Both the position numbers and the translations under genes were made by a program. The notes beneath the pieces were generated by a model. That model was not told the origin of the DNA. It saw only the letters and a program-made list of their open reading frames with translations, and made no database searches. A DNA stretch of 64,000 nt from Sphingomonas phyllosphaerae (GTDB taxonomy: Bacteria; Pseudomonadota; Alphaproteobacteria; Sphingomonadales; Sphingomonadaceae), in assembly GCF_029623345.1 (NCBI RefSeq), contig NZ_JAPYKH010000009.1, positions 1 to 64,000 of the forward strand. Reading direction: 5' to 3'. Below are positions 44,772 through 53,754 of the stretch, piece after piece; the stretch's first letter is position 1; each line of letters starts with the position of its first letter.

Positions 44772-46043
44772 ATGCAAGACAAATCAGTCGTTAAGCACTC
44801 CCTGCTGGACCGAGGAAGTTTGCAGCTTGCGTTGGCGACCGGGGCCATGCTGATCCAGTATGGATTGGTCGTTCTATTCGCGCCTGATTTGCAACACAGC
44901 GCACAGCTTCTTCTGGACACCATAGCGGGCTGCATCGTTGCAACTGCGGTTGGAGTGTTTCTGATAAGGGGCGTGAGCCAATATCCAGGTGTCGAAGCCA
45001 GCGCCTATATAGTCCCGGGCTTTGTAGTCGCCTATGCCGCGCTGCTGGCGACCTTTATCTTAGGACGACTAGAGTATAGTCGTATTCTACTAACAACGAG
45101 CTTTCTGACGAACAACGGTCTATTTTTCATCATATTCCTGCTTGGGGAACGTCGGCGGCGCCTCCGGATCGGCATAGTTCCGGAAGGCCGCTACGTGCCG
45201 CCGCTTGAGGTCAAAGGCATCGAGTGGCACACGCTGCGTGACGCCAACGAGGACGTGTCGCACCTCGACGCGATCGCGGTCGATCTCCGCGCCGATATCC
45301 CGGACGAGTGGGAGCGGCGGCTTGCCGAATTCGCGCTCAGCGATATGCCCGTCTACCACTCAAAACATCTTCTGGAATCGCTGACTGGAAAGGTAGAGCT
45401 AGAGCAACTCTCCGAGAACAACTTTGGCACGCTGTCACCCCTGCGCGCCTATATGAACGTGAAGCACGCGGCCGACGCCCTGTGCGCCCTGGTGGCGTTG
45501 ATCGTCTTGTCCCCTCTTTTCGCGGCGATCGCGATCGTCATTCGGCTCGACGCGCCCGGACCCATCCTGTTCCGCCAGGTCCGGATCGGCTATCAGGGCA
45601 AACCGTTCCGCGTCTTCAAGTTCCGGACGATGACCGACTCTTCGACGCCAGACGCGGACATGTTGGACGCTGCCAAAACCAAGAATGGCGATCTCCGCGT
45701 GACCCGGCCGGGCGCCGTCCTGCGCCGCAGCCGCCTCGACGAGCTGCCGCAACTGCTCAACGTCATCAAAGGCGAGATGAGCTGGATCGGCCCGCGCCCC
45801 GAGGCGGAGGTGCTGTCGCGCTGGTACGCCAACGAGATCCCCTTCTACCCCTATCGTCATATCGTGCGACCAGGGATCACCGGCTGGGCGCAGGTCAACC
45901 AAGGCCATGTCGCCGAGGTGGAGGAGGTGAAGAGCAAGCTTCATTACGACTTCTACTACATAAAACATTTCTCGCCGTGGATAGATCTGCTGATCGTCGC
46001 GCGCACGGCGCGCACGATGCTGACCGGGTTCGGCGCGCGATGA
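44772..46043 (+). CDS. Polyprenyl-phosphate sugar-1-phosphate transferase (initiating enzyme)
   Basis: The product is 423 residues from ATG 44772; a GTG at 44757 is possible, and neither has a good ribosome site. Four N-terminal membrane segments and a CoA-binding-like middle domain lead to the bacterial sugar transferase domain (about 225-423): FRQVRIGYQGKPFRVFKFRTM, RRSRLDELPQLLNVIKGEMSWIGPRPE and RPGITGWAQVNQG. It transfers a sugar phosphate to undecaprenyl phosphate, the first step of repeat-unit assembly. It starts the rightward block and is divergent from the leftward export operon. Confidence 0.92.
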   Translation: MQDKSVVKHSLLDRGSLQLALATGAMLIQYGLVVLFAPDLQHSAQLLLDTIAGCIVATAVGVFLIRGVSQYPGVEASAYIVPGFVVAYAALLATFILGRLEYSRILLTTSFLTNNGLFFIIFLLGERRRRLRIGIVPEGRYVPPLEVKGIEWHTLRDANEDVSHLDAIAVDLRADIPDEWERRLAEFALSDMPVYHSKHLLESLTGKVELEQLSENNFGTLSPLRAYMNVKHAADALCALVALIVLSPLFAAIAIVIRLDAPGPILFRQVRIGYQGKPFRVFKFRTMTDSSTPDADMLDAAKTKNGDLRVTRPGAVLRRSRLDELPQLLNVIKGEMSWIGPRPEAEVLSRWYANEIPFYPYRHIVRPGITGWAQVNQGHVAEVEEVKSKLHYDFYYIKHFSPWIDLLIVARTARTMLTGFGAR

Positions 46044-46081
46044 AGCGGTCAATAACGGCATCGTCAGATCGTGAGGCAAAC

Positions 46082-46966
46082 ATGAATGAAATTCAGATCG
46101 TCGGATCCGATCGCGGACAGATCACCATCGGGAAATCCTGCTCGATCGGTGAAAACGTGCGGATCATCTTCATCGGGAACGGCGCGGTCGAGATCGCGGA
46201 TTATGTCACTCTGGGCGACAACGTCAAAATGGTGATCGAGGGCGGCGTCGTTACCATCGGTGACTGGTCGACGCTGCACAATGACACGACGGTTTTCTGC
46301 AAAGCAGGGGTGACGATCGGCGATCACTGCTGGTTCGGCCAGAATGTGGTGATCGACGGCACCGGCGGCCTGACGCTCGAGAACGGCGTGCGCGTCGGCA
46401 TGTTCTCCCAGATATGGACGCATGTCGCGGCCGGTGAGCAGATCGAAGGCTGTACTTTATACGCTGAGACACCGAGCCATATCGAAGCCGATGTCTGGCT
46501 TGTAGGCACCTGTACGGTCGGATCCGGCGTGCGCATCGGGCGCAGGACCGTCGCACTGGCCGGCTCCAATATCGTCAAGAGCTGCGCGCCTAACTCGGTC
46601 CTGGCCGGGATACCGGCGAAACCGAAGGAGGGGGTGCGTTTCTACCGCGACGTCGCGTTGGACGAGAAGTTCGAGATGATGGAGCGCTGGCTTCTCGAGG
46701 CACCGTTCGCCAGCAGTGCGGAGATCGTTGTCGATTCCGCCGAGGGCGTGCTGTCGGTTGCAATGGAAGGTTCCGGCACGATAACTTTTTACCGTGGGTC
46801 CGATCGCTTCGAACGGCATCTCTCGGCCGGCTTGCCCGGCACGTCATGCTGTATTGAGACAAAGCGATATGTGAAGACTTTTAGCCCCATCGAAGGAAGG
46901 GTGCTCAAGTACCTTTCGGGCAACAAGGCACGCTTCTACCCACATGGCCAAGTCGCCGCGCAATAG
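46082..46966 (+). CDS. Left-handed beta-helix acyltransferase with C-terminal extension
   Basis: The product is 294 residues from ATG 46082 (GAGG six bases upstream); ATG 46040, overlapping the previous stop, is the alternative. Hexapeptide repeats run about 12-180 (ITIGKSCSIGENV, VTIGDWSTLHNDT, VTIGDHCWFGQNVVIDG, IEADVWLVGTCTVGSGVRIGRRTVALAGS), followed by the usual SVLAGIPAKP. An extra 85-residue beta-rich tail follows (EIVVDSAEGVLSVAMEGSG...ARFYPHG). It likely acetylates a sugar or an amino sugar of the repeat unit. The tail is not typical for the family. Confidence 0.82.
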   Translation: MNEIQIVGSDRGQITIGKSCSIGENVRIIFIGNGAVEIADYVTLGDNVKMVIEGGVVTIGDWSTLHNDTTVFCKAGVTIGDHCWFGQNVVIDGTGGLTLENGVRVGMFSQIWTHVAAGEQIEGCTLYAETPSHIEADVWLVGTCTVGSGVRIGRRTVALAGSNIVKSCAPNSVLAGIPAKPKEGVRFYRDVALDEKFEMMERWLLEAPFASSAEIVVDSAEGVLSVAMEGSGTITFYRGSDRFERHLSAGLPGTSCCIETKRYVKTFSPIEGRVLKYLSGNKARFYPHGQVAAQ

Positions 46967-46977
46967 AGGATGCCGAG

Positions 46978-48069
46978 ATGATCCCCCTCGTCAAAGTTCG
47001 AATGCCGCCGCCCGAACAACTGATGCCCGCACTCGAGCGCGTGTTGTATAGCGGTATGATCGCCGAGGGAGAGGAGGTCTATAGCTTCGAGCGCGAATTC
47101 GGCGAGCAGTTCGGCTTGCAGCACGCGCTCGCCATGTCGAGCGGCACCGGCGCGCTACATGTTGCGTTTCTCGTCTGCGGGGTAGCGCCAGGTGACGACG
47201 TCATCACCACGGCGATGACAGCGGAACCGACCAACACCACGATCCTGCAGGTCGGCGCACGGCCGGTGTTCGCCGATGTCGACCCCGATACGGGCAACCT
47301 TGATCCGGCCGCGGTCGGACGCGCGATCACACCGGCCACCAAGGCGATCTGCGTTGTCCATTACGCGGGCTACCCGGCCGACCTAATGGCACTCCGCGCG
47401 ATCGCTGATCGTCACGGTATCGCTTTGATCGAGGATTGCGCCCATGCCCTCGGGGCGCGCGCGGCCGGTTCGCCGATCGGCACCATCGGGGATGCCGCGA
47501 TCTTCTCGTTTCAGGCAATCAAACACATGACGAGCGTAGATGGCGGCGTGCTCGCGCTGCGAGACGCCTCCAAGCTCGACTTGGCACGTCGGCTACGCTG
47601 GTTCGGGCTACGAAAGGGGGTGCCACGGACTGACGTCGACATCACCACGCCGGGCTTCAAATATAACATGAATAACGTCACCGCCGCGATCGCTCGGCAA
47701 CAGCTGCCGACGATCGGTGAAGCGATCGCACGACATATCGATAACGGGCGCTACTTCGATCGCGCTTTCGCGGGGACGGCCGGCGCCAAGCCCGCGCTTG
47801 TCGCCGCCGGTGCCGAGCCCAGCTACTGGCTCTACACGCTGCTGTGCGACAATGCGGCTGCCGTCGAGACAGCGCTGGTGGCAGCCGGGATCACCGCCTC
47901 GAAGCTGCATCGCCCCAACCATCGTCACAGCGTTCTGGCGCCCTTCGCTGGCCCATTACCGGGCGTGGATCGCTTTTACGACCGCCTTCTCCACCTGCCG
48001 TGCGGCTGGTGGGTGGACGATGCCGATCGCGACAGGATCGTCGCGGTCGTGAAAGAGGTCGCGCCGTGA
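46978..48069 (+). CDS. DegT/DnrJ/EryC1-family sugar aminotransferase
   Basis: The product is 363 residues, fold type I PLP enzyme. The PLP lysine is K182 in FSFQAIKHMTSVDGG. SSGTGALHVAF binds the phosphate, and IEDCAHALGA carries D153 and H156, which contact the cofactor. It is expected to add an amino group to a keto-deoxy sugar nucleotide, using glutamate. The next gene, overlapping by GTGA, is a diverged paralogue without the lysine. A dehydratase in the same operon could make the keto-sugar substrate. Confidence 0.9.
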   Translation: MIPLVKVRMPPPEQLMPALERVLYSGMIAEGEEVYSFEREFGEQFGLQHALAMSSGTGALHVAFLVCGVAPGDDVITTAMTAEPTNTTILQVGARPVFADVDPDTGNLDPAAVGRAITPATKAICVVHYAGYPADLMALRAIADRHGIALIEDCAHALGARAAGSPIGTIGDAAIFSFQAIKHMTSVDGGVLALRDASKLDLARRLRWFGLRKGVPRTDVDITTPGFKYNMNNVTAAIARQQLPTIGEAIARHIDNGRYFDRAFAGTAGAKPALVAAGAEPSYWLYTLLCDNAAAVETALVAAGITASKLHRPNHRHSVLAPFAGPLPGVDRFYDRLLHLPCGWWVDDADRDRIVAVVKEVAP

Positions 48070-49184
48070 CGCCGGTTCCATTGTTCGACTGCCGTCTCTC
48101 AGCCGAGGTGCTCGCTGCGCTACAGGAGCCGTTTGGACGCGGCCAACTCGCCGCTGGGCCGGCCGTGCCCCAACTCGAACAGGCGTTCGCCGCGCGATTT
48201 CCCGAGCGTCACGCGGTCGCCGTCGGCGATATGACGCACGGCCTGATGATGGCGCTGCAACTCGCGGGCGTGCGGCCCGGTGACGAGGTGTTGTCACTGG
48301 CTTTCAATTGCATGTCGTCAAACTCGGCGATCGCCATGTCGGGCGCGAACGTGTCGTGGGTCGATGTCGATCCCGTCACAGCGACGTTCGACATCGAACA
48401 CGCTCAAGCGCGGGTGACGTCCCGTACACGAGCCGTGGTCGTGTACCACGTTTCGGGCTACCCGGCTGACTTGGCGCAGCTTCGCGCTTTCTGCGACGAT
48501 CAGAACCTGCCGCTCATCGAGGACGCCAACAATGCCTTTGGTGCGGTAATCGACGGCAAGCCGATCGGCTCGGTGGGCGATTTCGCCGTCTTCTCGCTCT
48601 ATGCGAACCGGCAGATCAACGCGATCGACGGGGGCATCTTGCTGTGTGCACGGGCGTCCGATGCCGATCGCGCGCGACGACTCCGTCGTTTCGGGATCGA
48701 CGTAGCGCGCTTCCGCGACTCTGACGGCGAGATCGACGCCGCGCTCGATGTGTCCGAGATCGGCACCTCCTCGTCGCTCAACAACGTGAATGCGACGATC
48801 GCCGTGGCAGGCCTCGCCGATGTCGACCTCCGCATCGCCCGGTCGGGACGCAACGCCGCCGCACTCACATCGGCCACTCGGAACCTAGCCGTCGCGCCCA
48901 TCGTCCCACTCGATCGTGCGGAGCCTGCTTACTGGACGTGGTTGATCAGGCTCGATGAACGGGACGGGGTCATGCGGGCGCTCAAGGCTAACGGGATCTC
49001 GTGCTCGAAACTGCATCATCCCAACAACCATTATACTGCCTTCCATCGGACCGACGATGACCTTCCGGGTACCGCGACGCTTGAACGAGAGCTGCTCGCG
49101 ATCCCGTGCGGCTGGTGGCTGGACGAGGCGGCGATCGAGCGGATCGTGGCCGCCCTTGGGGACGCGGTCGGGGTCCGACAGTGA
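48066..49184 (+). CDS. DegT-family paralogue lacking the PLP lysine (K to R)
   Basis: The product is 372 residues from GTG 48066, overlapping the upstream stop. It aligns along its length with the preceding aminotransferase, e.g. AVVVYHVSGYPADLAQLRAF and LLAIPCGWWLDEAAIERIV. At the PLP-lysine position it has R182 (codon CGG at 48609) in FSLYANRQINAIDGG. The H156 position is N156 (IEDANNAFGA), D153 is kept, and the SSGTGAL loop is replaced by GDMTHGL. A normal aldimine cannot form, so it is either inactive as a transaminase, a partner subunit, or does different chemistry (known family members such as ColD use His here). Confidence 0.85.
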   Translation: MTPVPLFDCRLSAEVLAALQEPFGRGQLAAGPAVPQLEQAFAARFPERHAVAVGDMTHGLMMALQLAGVRPGDEVLSLAFNCMSSNSAIAMSGANVSWVDVDPVTATFDIEHAQARVTSRTRAVVVYHVSGYPADLAQLRAFCDDQNLPLIEDANNAFGAVIDGKPIGSVGDFAVFSLYANRQINAIDGGILLCARASDADRARRLRRFGIDVARFRDSDGEIDAALDVSEIGTSSSLNNVNATIAVAGLADVDLRIARSGRNAAALTSATRNLAVAPIVPLDRAEPAYWTWLIRLDERDGVMRALKANGISCSKLHHPNNHYTAFHRTDDDLPGTATLERELLAIPCGWWLDEAAIERIVAALGDAVGVRQ

Positions 49185-50512
49185 AGCTTGGTGGGTCCGT
49201 GCGGCGGCTGGCGCCCATCGCCGTGCTATACGGCGGTCGTGTCGGCGTTGCCGGGCTGGGCCTTGTCGTTCTCCCCTGGCTCAGTCGCAGCATGCCCACC
49301 GAGCAATTCGGCCTCGCCGCGACGATCCTGGCGCTTCAAACGCTGGCGGTGATCGTCGACTTGGGTCTTTCCATTAACATCGCGCGCGAATTTCCGGTCC
49401 TCACGGATGCGATGGTGCGTCGTCACATCCTCGAGCGCAGCGAGCGCACGCTCGTGCAACTCTACTGCGCTCTCGCCGCGCTGGTCGCCGGCGCGTCGGC
49501 AGCTGGCCTCGTGCCCGTCTCGGTCCCAACCGCCCTGCTGACCTGCGTGTCATTGCTCCTCATTGTTTGGCAGAACCTGATCGTCACCGGGTTCGTCGCA
49601 AGACAGCAGTTTGTCTCTTCTACCCTGCTGCAATTTACCAGTCTGCTGATCCGGCACGGCTGCTCGCTGGTGCTCGTCATCGCTTTCGCTGGCACAGTGC
49701 AGGCCTTTGTCGTGGGACAGGTGGCCGGGGCGGCGGCGGTGCTCGCCCTTTCGCGCTGGATCTTCATGAAGCGACATCGCGCCGAACACCGGACCCGGCC
49801 GGTATCGGCGCGATCGATCGGGACCACGAGTATCGCCGTCATGATCTACACTATGGCGGGGGCGTGTACGATGCAGCTGGACAAGGTTCTCCTGACTGCG
49901 CTGGCGTCTCCGGTCAGCACCGGCTCGTACTTTCTCGCTTCCACGCTTTCGTTGGTGCCGATCACCTTCCTCGCCAGCCCGGCCTCGCAGTACGTGCAAC
50001 CCAGGCTCATAGCCGCGCTGGACCTGCGCGACGAGCAGAGCGCCCGCCGCTGGATCATTCGGCTGGCCGCGGCGATCTTGGTGCTGGCCGTCCTACCCGG
50101 TATATGCCTCGGTGTGGCGGCGCCGTACCTCGTCCCGCTTTGGCTTCAGGGCGCCCCTCAGGAAGCGACCGTCATCCGTTACGTCGCCCTGCTGGTGCCC
50201 GGCGCATCGATCGGCGCGTTGGGACTGGTGCCGGTGATCGTGCTGATCGCGCGGCGCGATTATGCCGCCATGGCCATCATCTCCAGCCTGCTCGCGGTGC
50301 TTGTACTGTCCGCCACTGCCTTCCTGGCGACGCACGGAACGATCGCGGCGGTGTGCATCACCTACGCATTATACCACGTGGTCGCCGCAGGTGCGCTGTG
50401 GTGGCGCGCGTGGCGAATCGAACCGTGGCTGGCTCCTCGCTTTGCCATTCGTCGCGACATCGCTAACGGGGGCATGGCCGAACCCACGCGGCTTCAGACG
50501 CCTCAACCCTAG
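49181..50512 (+). CDS. Wzx-type flippase (oligosaccharide exporter, MOP superfamily)
   Basis: The product is 443 residues from GTG 49181, overlapping the upstream stop. It has about 12-14 hydrophobic segments; VLYGGRVGVAGLGLVVLPWLSRSM and LDKVLLTALASPVSTGSYFLASTLSLVPI match the Wzx/RfbX pattern. It moves the lipid-linked repeat unit to the periplasmic side. With the EpsG-like polymerase and Wza/Wzc it completes a Wzy-dependent system. Confidence 0.87.
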   Translation: MKLGGSVRRLAPIAVLYGGRVGVAGLGLVVLPWLSRSMPTEQFGLAATILALQTLAVIVDLGLSINIAREFPVLTDAMVRRHILERSERTLVQLYCALAALVAGASAAGLVPVSVPTALLTCVSLLLIVWQNLIVTGFVARQQFVSSTLLQFTSLLIRHGCSLVLVIAFAGTVQAFVVGQVAGAAAVLALSRWIFMKRHRAEHRTRPVSARSIGTTSIAVMIYTMAGACTMQLDKVLLTALASPVSTGSYFLASTLSLVPITFLASPASQYVQPRLIAALDLRDEQSARRWIIRLAAAILVLAVLPGICLGVAAPYLVPLWLQGAPQEATVIRYVALLVPGASIGALGLVPVIVLIARRDYAAMAIISSLLAVLVLSATAFLATHGTIAAVCITYALYHVVAAGALWWRAWRIEPWLAPRFAIRRDIANGGMAEPTRLQTPQP

Positions 50513-50527
50513 GATTTTGGTGTAACA

Positions 50528-51541
50528 ATGTTTCAAGGCAGAACCCTGATGATCACCGGGGGGACTGGATCCTTCGGCAAGACGGTGCTGCGCCGCTTTC
50601 TGTCGTCCGATGTCGGTCAGATCGTGATCTTCTCGCGCGATGAGAAGAAGCAGGAGGACATGCGAGTCGCGCTGCGGAGCGACAAGGTGCGGTTCGTGAT
50701 CGGCGACACCCGGAACCCGGAAACGGTGAACCTGGCGATGCGGGGCATCGATTACGTCTTTCATGCCGCCGCGCTCAAACAGGTGCCCTCGTGCGAATTC
50801 TACCCGATGGAGGCGGTTCGTACGAACGTCATCGGGACGGAGAACGTCATCACGGCCGCCCTGGCGAACGGTGTCCAACGCTTGGTGCTATTGAGTACCG
50901 ACAAAGCCGTCTACCCGATCAATGCGATGGGGATCTCCAAGGCGATGGCGGAAAAGGTCATGGTCGCGCGCTCACGCACGATGAGATCGCAGGATCCAGT
51001 CCTCTGCGCGACGCGCTACGGCAACGTCATGGCTTCGCGAGGGTCAGTGATTCCATTGTTCATCGACCGGATCAAAGCGGGCGAGGAGTTGGGCATCACG
51101 GATCCTGCGATGACGCGTTTCCTTATGTCGCTTGAGGAATCGGTGGATCTCGTGTTGCACGCCTTCACACATGGTGCGCAGGGGGACATCTTCATCCAGA
51201 AAGCGCCGGCCTGTACGATTGGCGATCTCGCTACGGCTCTATGTGAATTGTTCGATGTCCCGGAAAGGATCCGAGTCATCGGCACGCGCCATGGTGAGAA
51301 ATTGTACGAGTCTCTCGTCTCGCGCGAGGAGATGGCGAAGGCAGATGATATGGGCAGATATTGGCGTGTTCCAGCCGATAATCGCGATCTAAACTATGAG
51401 GTATTCATCTCCGAAGGCTCTCCGCAAGCAAACTCTGTGGATGACTATACCTCTCATAATACACAGCGTCTCTCGATTGCGGAGATCAAAGAAACGCTAT
51501 TAACACTGCCCTACGTACAGAACGCACTGGCTCATCGCTGA
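50528..51541 (+). CDS. UDP-GlcNAc 4,6-dehydratase/epimerase-like (CapE/FnlA type)
   Basis: The product is 337 residues, extended SDR. It has GGTGSFGKT (about 11-19), the site STDKAVYPINAMGISKAMAEKVM with Met instead of the classical catalytic Tyr and the Lys kept, and GNVMASRGSVIPLF. This pattern matches CapE/FnlA/WbjB, which convert UDP-GlcNAc to 4-keto-6-deoxy sugars with C5 inversion. The FnlB and FnlC partner genes for L-FucNAc are not in the window. Together with the DegT protein and the acyltransferase it may instead lead to a 4-amino sugar; this is inference. It overlaps the next gene by one base. Confidence 0.85.
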   Translation: MFQGRTLMITGGTGSFGKTVLRRFLSSDVGQIVIFSRDEKKQEDMRVALRSDKVRFVIGDTRNPETVNLAMRGIDYVFHAAALKQVPSCEFYPMEAVRTNVIGTENVITAALANGVQRLVLLSTDKAVYPINAMGISKAMAEKVMVARSRTMRSQDPVLCATRYGNVMASRGSVIPLFIDRIKAGEELGITDPAMTRFLMSLEESVDLVLHAFTHGAQGDIFIQKAPACTIGDLATALCELFDVPERIRVIGTRHGEKLYESLVSREEMAKADDMGRYWRVPADNRDLNYEVFISEGSPQANSVDDYTSHNTQRLSIAEIKETLLTLPYVQNALAHR

Positions 51542-52713
51542 TGCCACTCCTGTCGATTGTCATACCTACACACGAACGGTTTCGCTATGCGCGCGAGACC
51601 GTACGCGTGATCCTGGACATGATCGACGACGTCGAGGTGATCGTATCTGATACCAGCGTGACGAATGCCTGGGCTGAGACGCGCTTCGACGATTCGCGTG
51701 GGCGCTTGAAAGTTGTTCGACCGGGATCGGGCATCAGCGTCGTAGAGAATTTCAATGCCGCCCTGACGCGCACGACGGGTGATTTCGTCTGCTTTATCGG
51801 CGACGATGACCTCGTTACTCCGGCGATCATGAACATCGTCCGGCAGGCGGCAGCGGACAATGTCGAGGTGGCGCGGGTCAGCTTTCCCATCCTGTTCTAC
51901 TGGGCCGATTATCGACACCGCGCTCAGCCGGAAGCGTATGCCGGCACCGTATGGGCGAGCCATTATTCCGGGTGTGTTCGCCCCCTCGATCCGACCGCCG
52001 CCCTCGATTTCGCCAGCGCTCAGCTGGGTCGAGGTGTCTTCAACATGCCGCGGGCATATTGCGGGATTGTCTCCCGCGCCTTGATCGAGCGCGTCGTTGC
52101 TCGATACGGGGCGTTGTTTGGCGGCGTGAGCCCCGACATTTACTCGGCCGCGCTGCTCGCGGCTGAGGCGCGGCGCGCCGTCGACATCGATTTTCCCGCG
52201 ATCGTGCCGGGCGCATCGGGCGCGAGCACGGCCGGGCAGAGCGCCGCGGGTCAGCACGTCGGCGGTTTGCGAGACAATGATCACATACGCCCGTTCAAGG
52301 ACCTAGTCTGGCATCCCTTCGTGCCGGAGTTTTATAGCGTCCCGACGGTCTGGTCCTACTCTCTGATACGTGCGCTGGAACGCATCGACGGGCGCGATGT
52401 CACGGAGGCGGGCTGGGGGCGCCTGTACGCGCAATGTCTGCTCTACCATCGTCGCTATCGTCAGCAGACGCTCTCGGCAATGCGCGCCTATAGTGAAGCG
52501 ACCTCGCGCGTCTCGACCGCGCGCCAAGTAGCACAGGGGGTGGCGGCCGAAATGGCTTGGGCAGCGGGACGGTTGCGTCGCCGCGTGTCGGTGGCGAGGA
52601 AGGTGACCAGCGATCGGCGCGTCGATGGCGCGACGGACGCGTTCGCCGCCGCTACGATCATCGAGCGGCTGATCGCCGAGGGCCCCGCCCTATCGTGGGC
52701 GCCGATCGCATGA
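51541..52713 (+). CDS. Glycosyltransferase family 2
   Basis: The product is 390 residues. It starts LLSIVIPTHERFRYARETVRVIL and has the GT-A DxD-like motif in FVCFIGDDDLVTP (about 79-91). The C-terminal part is helical and not typical. It adds one sugar of the repeat unit on the cytoplasmic side. Stop and start codons overlap on both sides (TGATG before, ATGA after). Confidence 0.85.
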   Translation: MPLLSIVIPTHERFRYARETVRVILDMIDDVEVIVSDTSVTNAWAETRFDDSRGRLKVVRPGSGISVVENFNAALTRTTGDFVCFIGDDDLVTPAIMNIVRQAAADNVEVARVSFPILFYWADYRHRAQPEAYAGTVWASHYSGCVRPLDPTAALDFASAQLGRGVFNMPRAYCGIVSRALIERVVARYGALFGGVSPDIYSAALLAAEARRAVDIDFPAIVPGASGASTAGQSAAGQHVGGLRDNDHIRPFKDLVWHPFVPEFYSVPTVWSYSLIRALERIDGRDVTEAGWGRLYAQCLLYHRRYRQQTLSAMRAYSEATSRVSTARQVAQGVAAEMAWAAGRLRRRVSVARKVTSDRRVDGATDAFAAATIIERLIAEGPALSWAPIA

Positions 52714-53753
52714 AGCCGTACATCGTCTGTTACCTCATCCTCCTCGTCTGCGTCGGGGCGAGTCTCGCGTGGGGCCGAACGCGAACCGCAGCAGTGATCG
52801 CTTTCGCGCCGATGATGTACCTGATCACGGCGCGCGGTCTGGTGGGAGTCGACAGCGCCTTCTACGTCCAGCAGTTCGATGTCATCCGGTACCAGGGCTT
52901 CCTCGCGGGCGGGTTCGAGCCTGGGTTCGCGATCATTGTGGAGGTGCTGTCTTACGTATTCGCAGATTCTTTTGACATATTGGTCATACTCGGCAGCGTC
53001 GCGGCTCTACTGATCCTCGCGGCAGCGCTGATGCTGGAGCGTGAACCTGTCCTCTTTCTGTCACTCGTTCTGCCATTCTTCCTTTTTGACATGACGATGA
53101 ACGGTCTTCGTTATGGGCTGGCATTCTCAATCATAGCTTTTGGTGCAGCTGCTCTCATTGCCGGCCGTCGTTGGCTATTCCTGGCTTGTGTGGTTGGTGC
53201 TGCCACCATCCAGATCACATCGGTGCTATTGGCTGTTGGCGTGTGGACACTGGTCGAAGTGCGCCCGCGGACGTTCCTGGCGATTGCGCTTCTCGGCGCT
53301 GGCATGTTGTATCAATTTGGCGGCTACCTCGGCGACAAGGCGGCGCAGAATGCCGACCTGGCTGCCGCCGGCGGCCTTTCCGGGGTCGTCCCGCTCCTCG
53401 TCACGTTTCTAATGCTTGTCGCCATCGGGCTGGCGAGCGGCGATCGCTGGCGCTCAGTCGCCGTCCCGGTCTTGGGTCTTGCGCTTCTCCAGCTAACCGC
53501 GTTCGGTGTCTCGCGCGTATATTACGCGGGGCTACGTGTTCAAAGCATAGTCGTTTTCATGTCGTATCTCGTCTTTGCCATTCTGGTGTCCCGAAATCAC
53601 ATCGATCTCCGACGTAACAAGCTAGTAGCTGCGATCCTTATATTTGTATGCATCATCTCATCTGCGCTCCGCTTGAAAAACTTCAATGATGAGCAAGGCG
53701 TCGGTCTATCACCCTTTGCACCTTATTATTACGCCTCGGACGTGATTGCGTAA
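52710..53753 (+). CDS. EpsG-like polysaccharide polymerase (Wzy candidate)
   Basis: The product is 347 residues with about 9-10 membrane segments. ITARGLVGVDSAFYVQQFDVIR matches the EpsG pattern (G.D...Y...), and FFLFDMTMNGLRYGLAFSIIAFG the R-containing segment. EpsG proteins polymerise repeat units. The ATG overlaps the preceding GT2 stop. It is the best candidate polymerase of the rightward block. Confidence 0.78.
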   Translation: MKPYIVCYLILLVCVGASLAWGRTRTAAVIAFAPMMYLITARGLVGVDSAFYVQQFDVIRYQGFLAGGFEPGFAIIVEVLSYVFADSFDILVILGSVAALLILAAALMLEREPVLFLSLVLPFFLFDMTMNGLRYGLAFSIIAFGAAALIAGRRWLFLACVVGAATIQITSVLLAVGVWTLVEVRPRTFLAIALLGAGMLYQFGGYLGDKAAQNADLAAAGGLSGVVPLLVTFLMLVAIGLASGDRWRSVAVPVLGLALLQLTAFGVSRVYYAGLRVQSIVVFMSYLVFAILVSRNHIDLRRNKLVAAILIFVCIISSALRLKNFNDEQGVGLSPFAPYYYASDVIA

Positions 53754-53754
53754 G

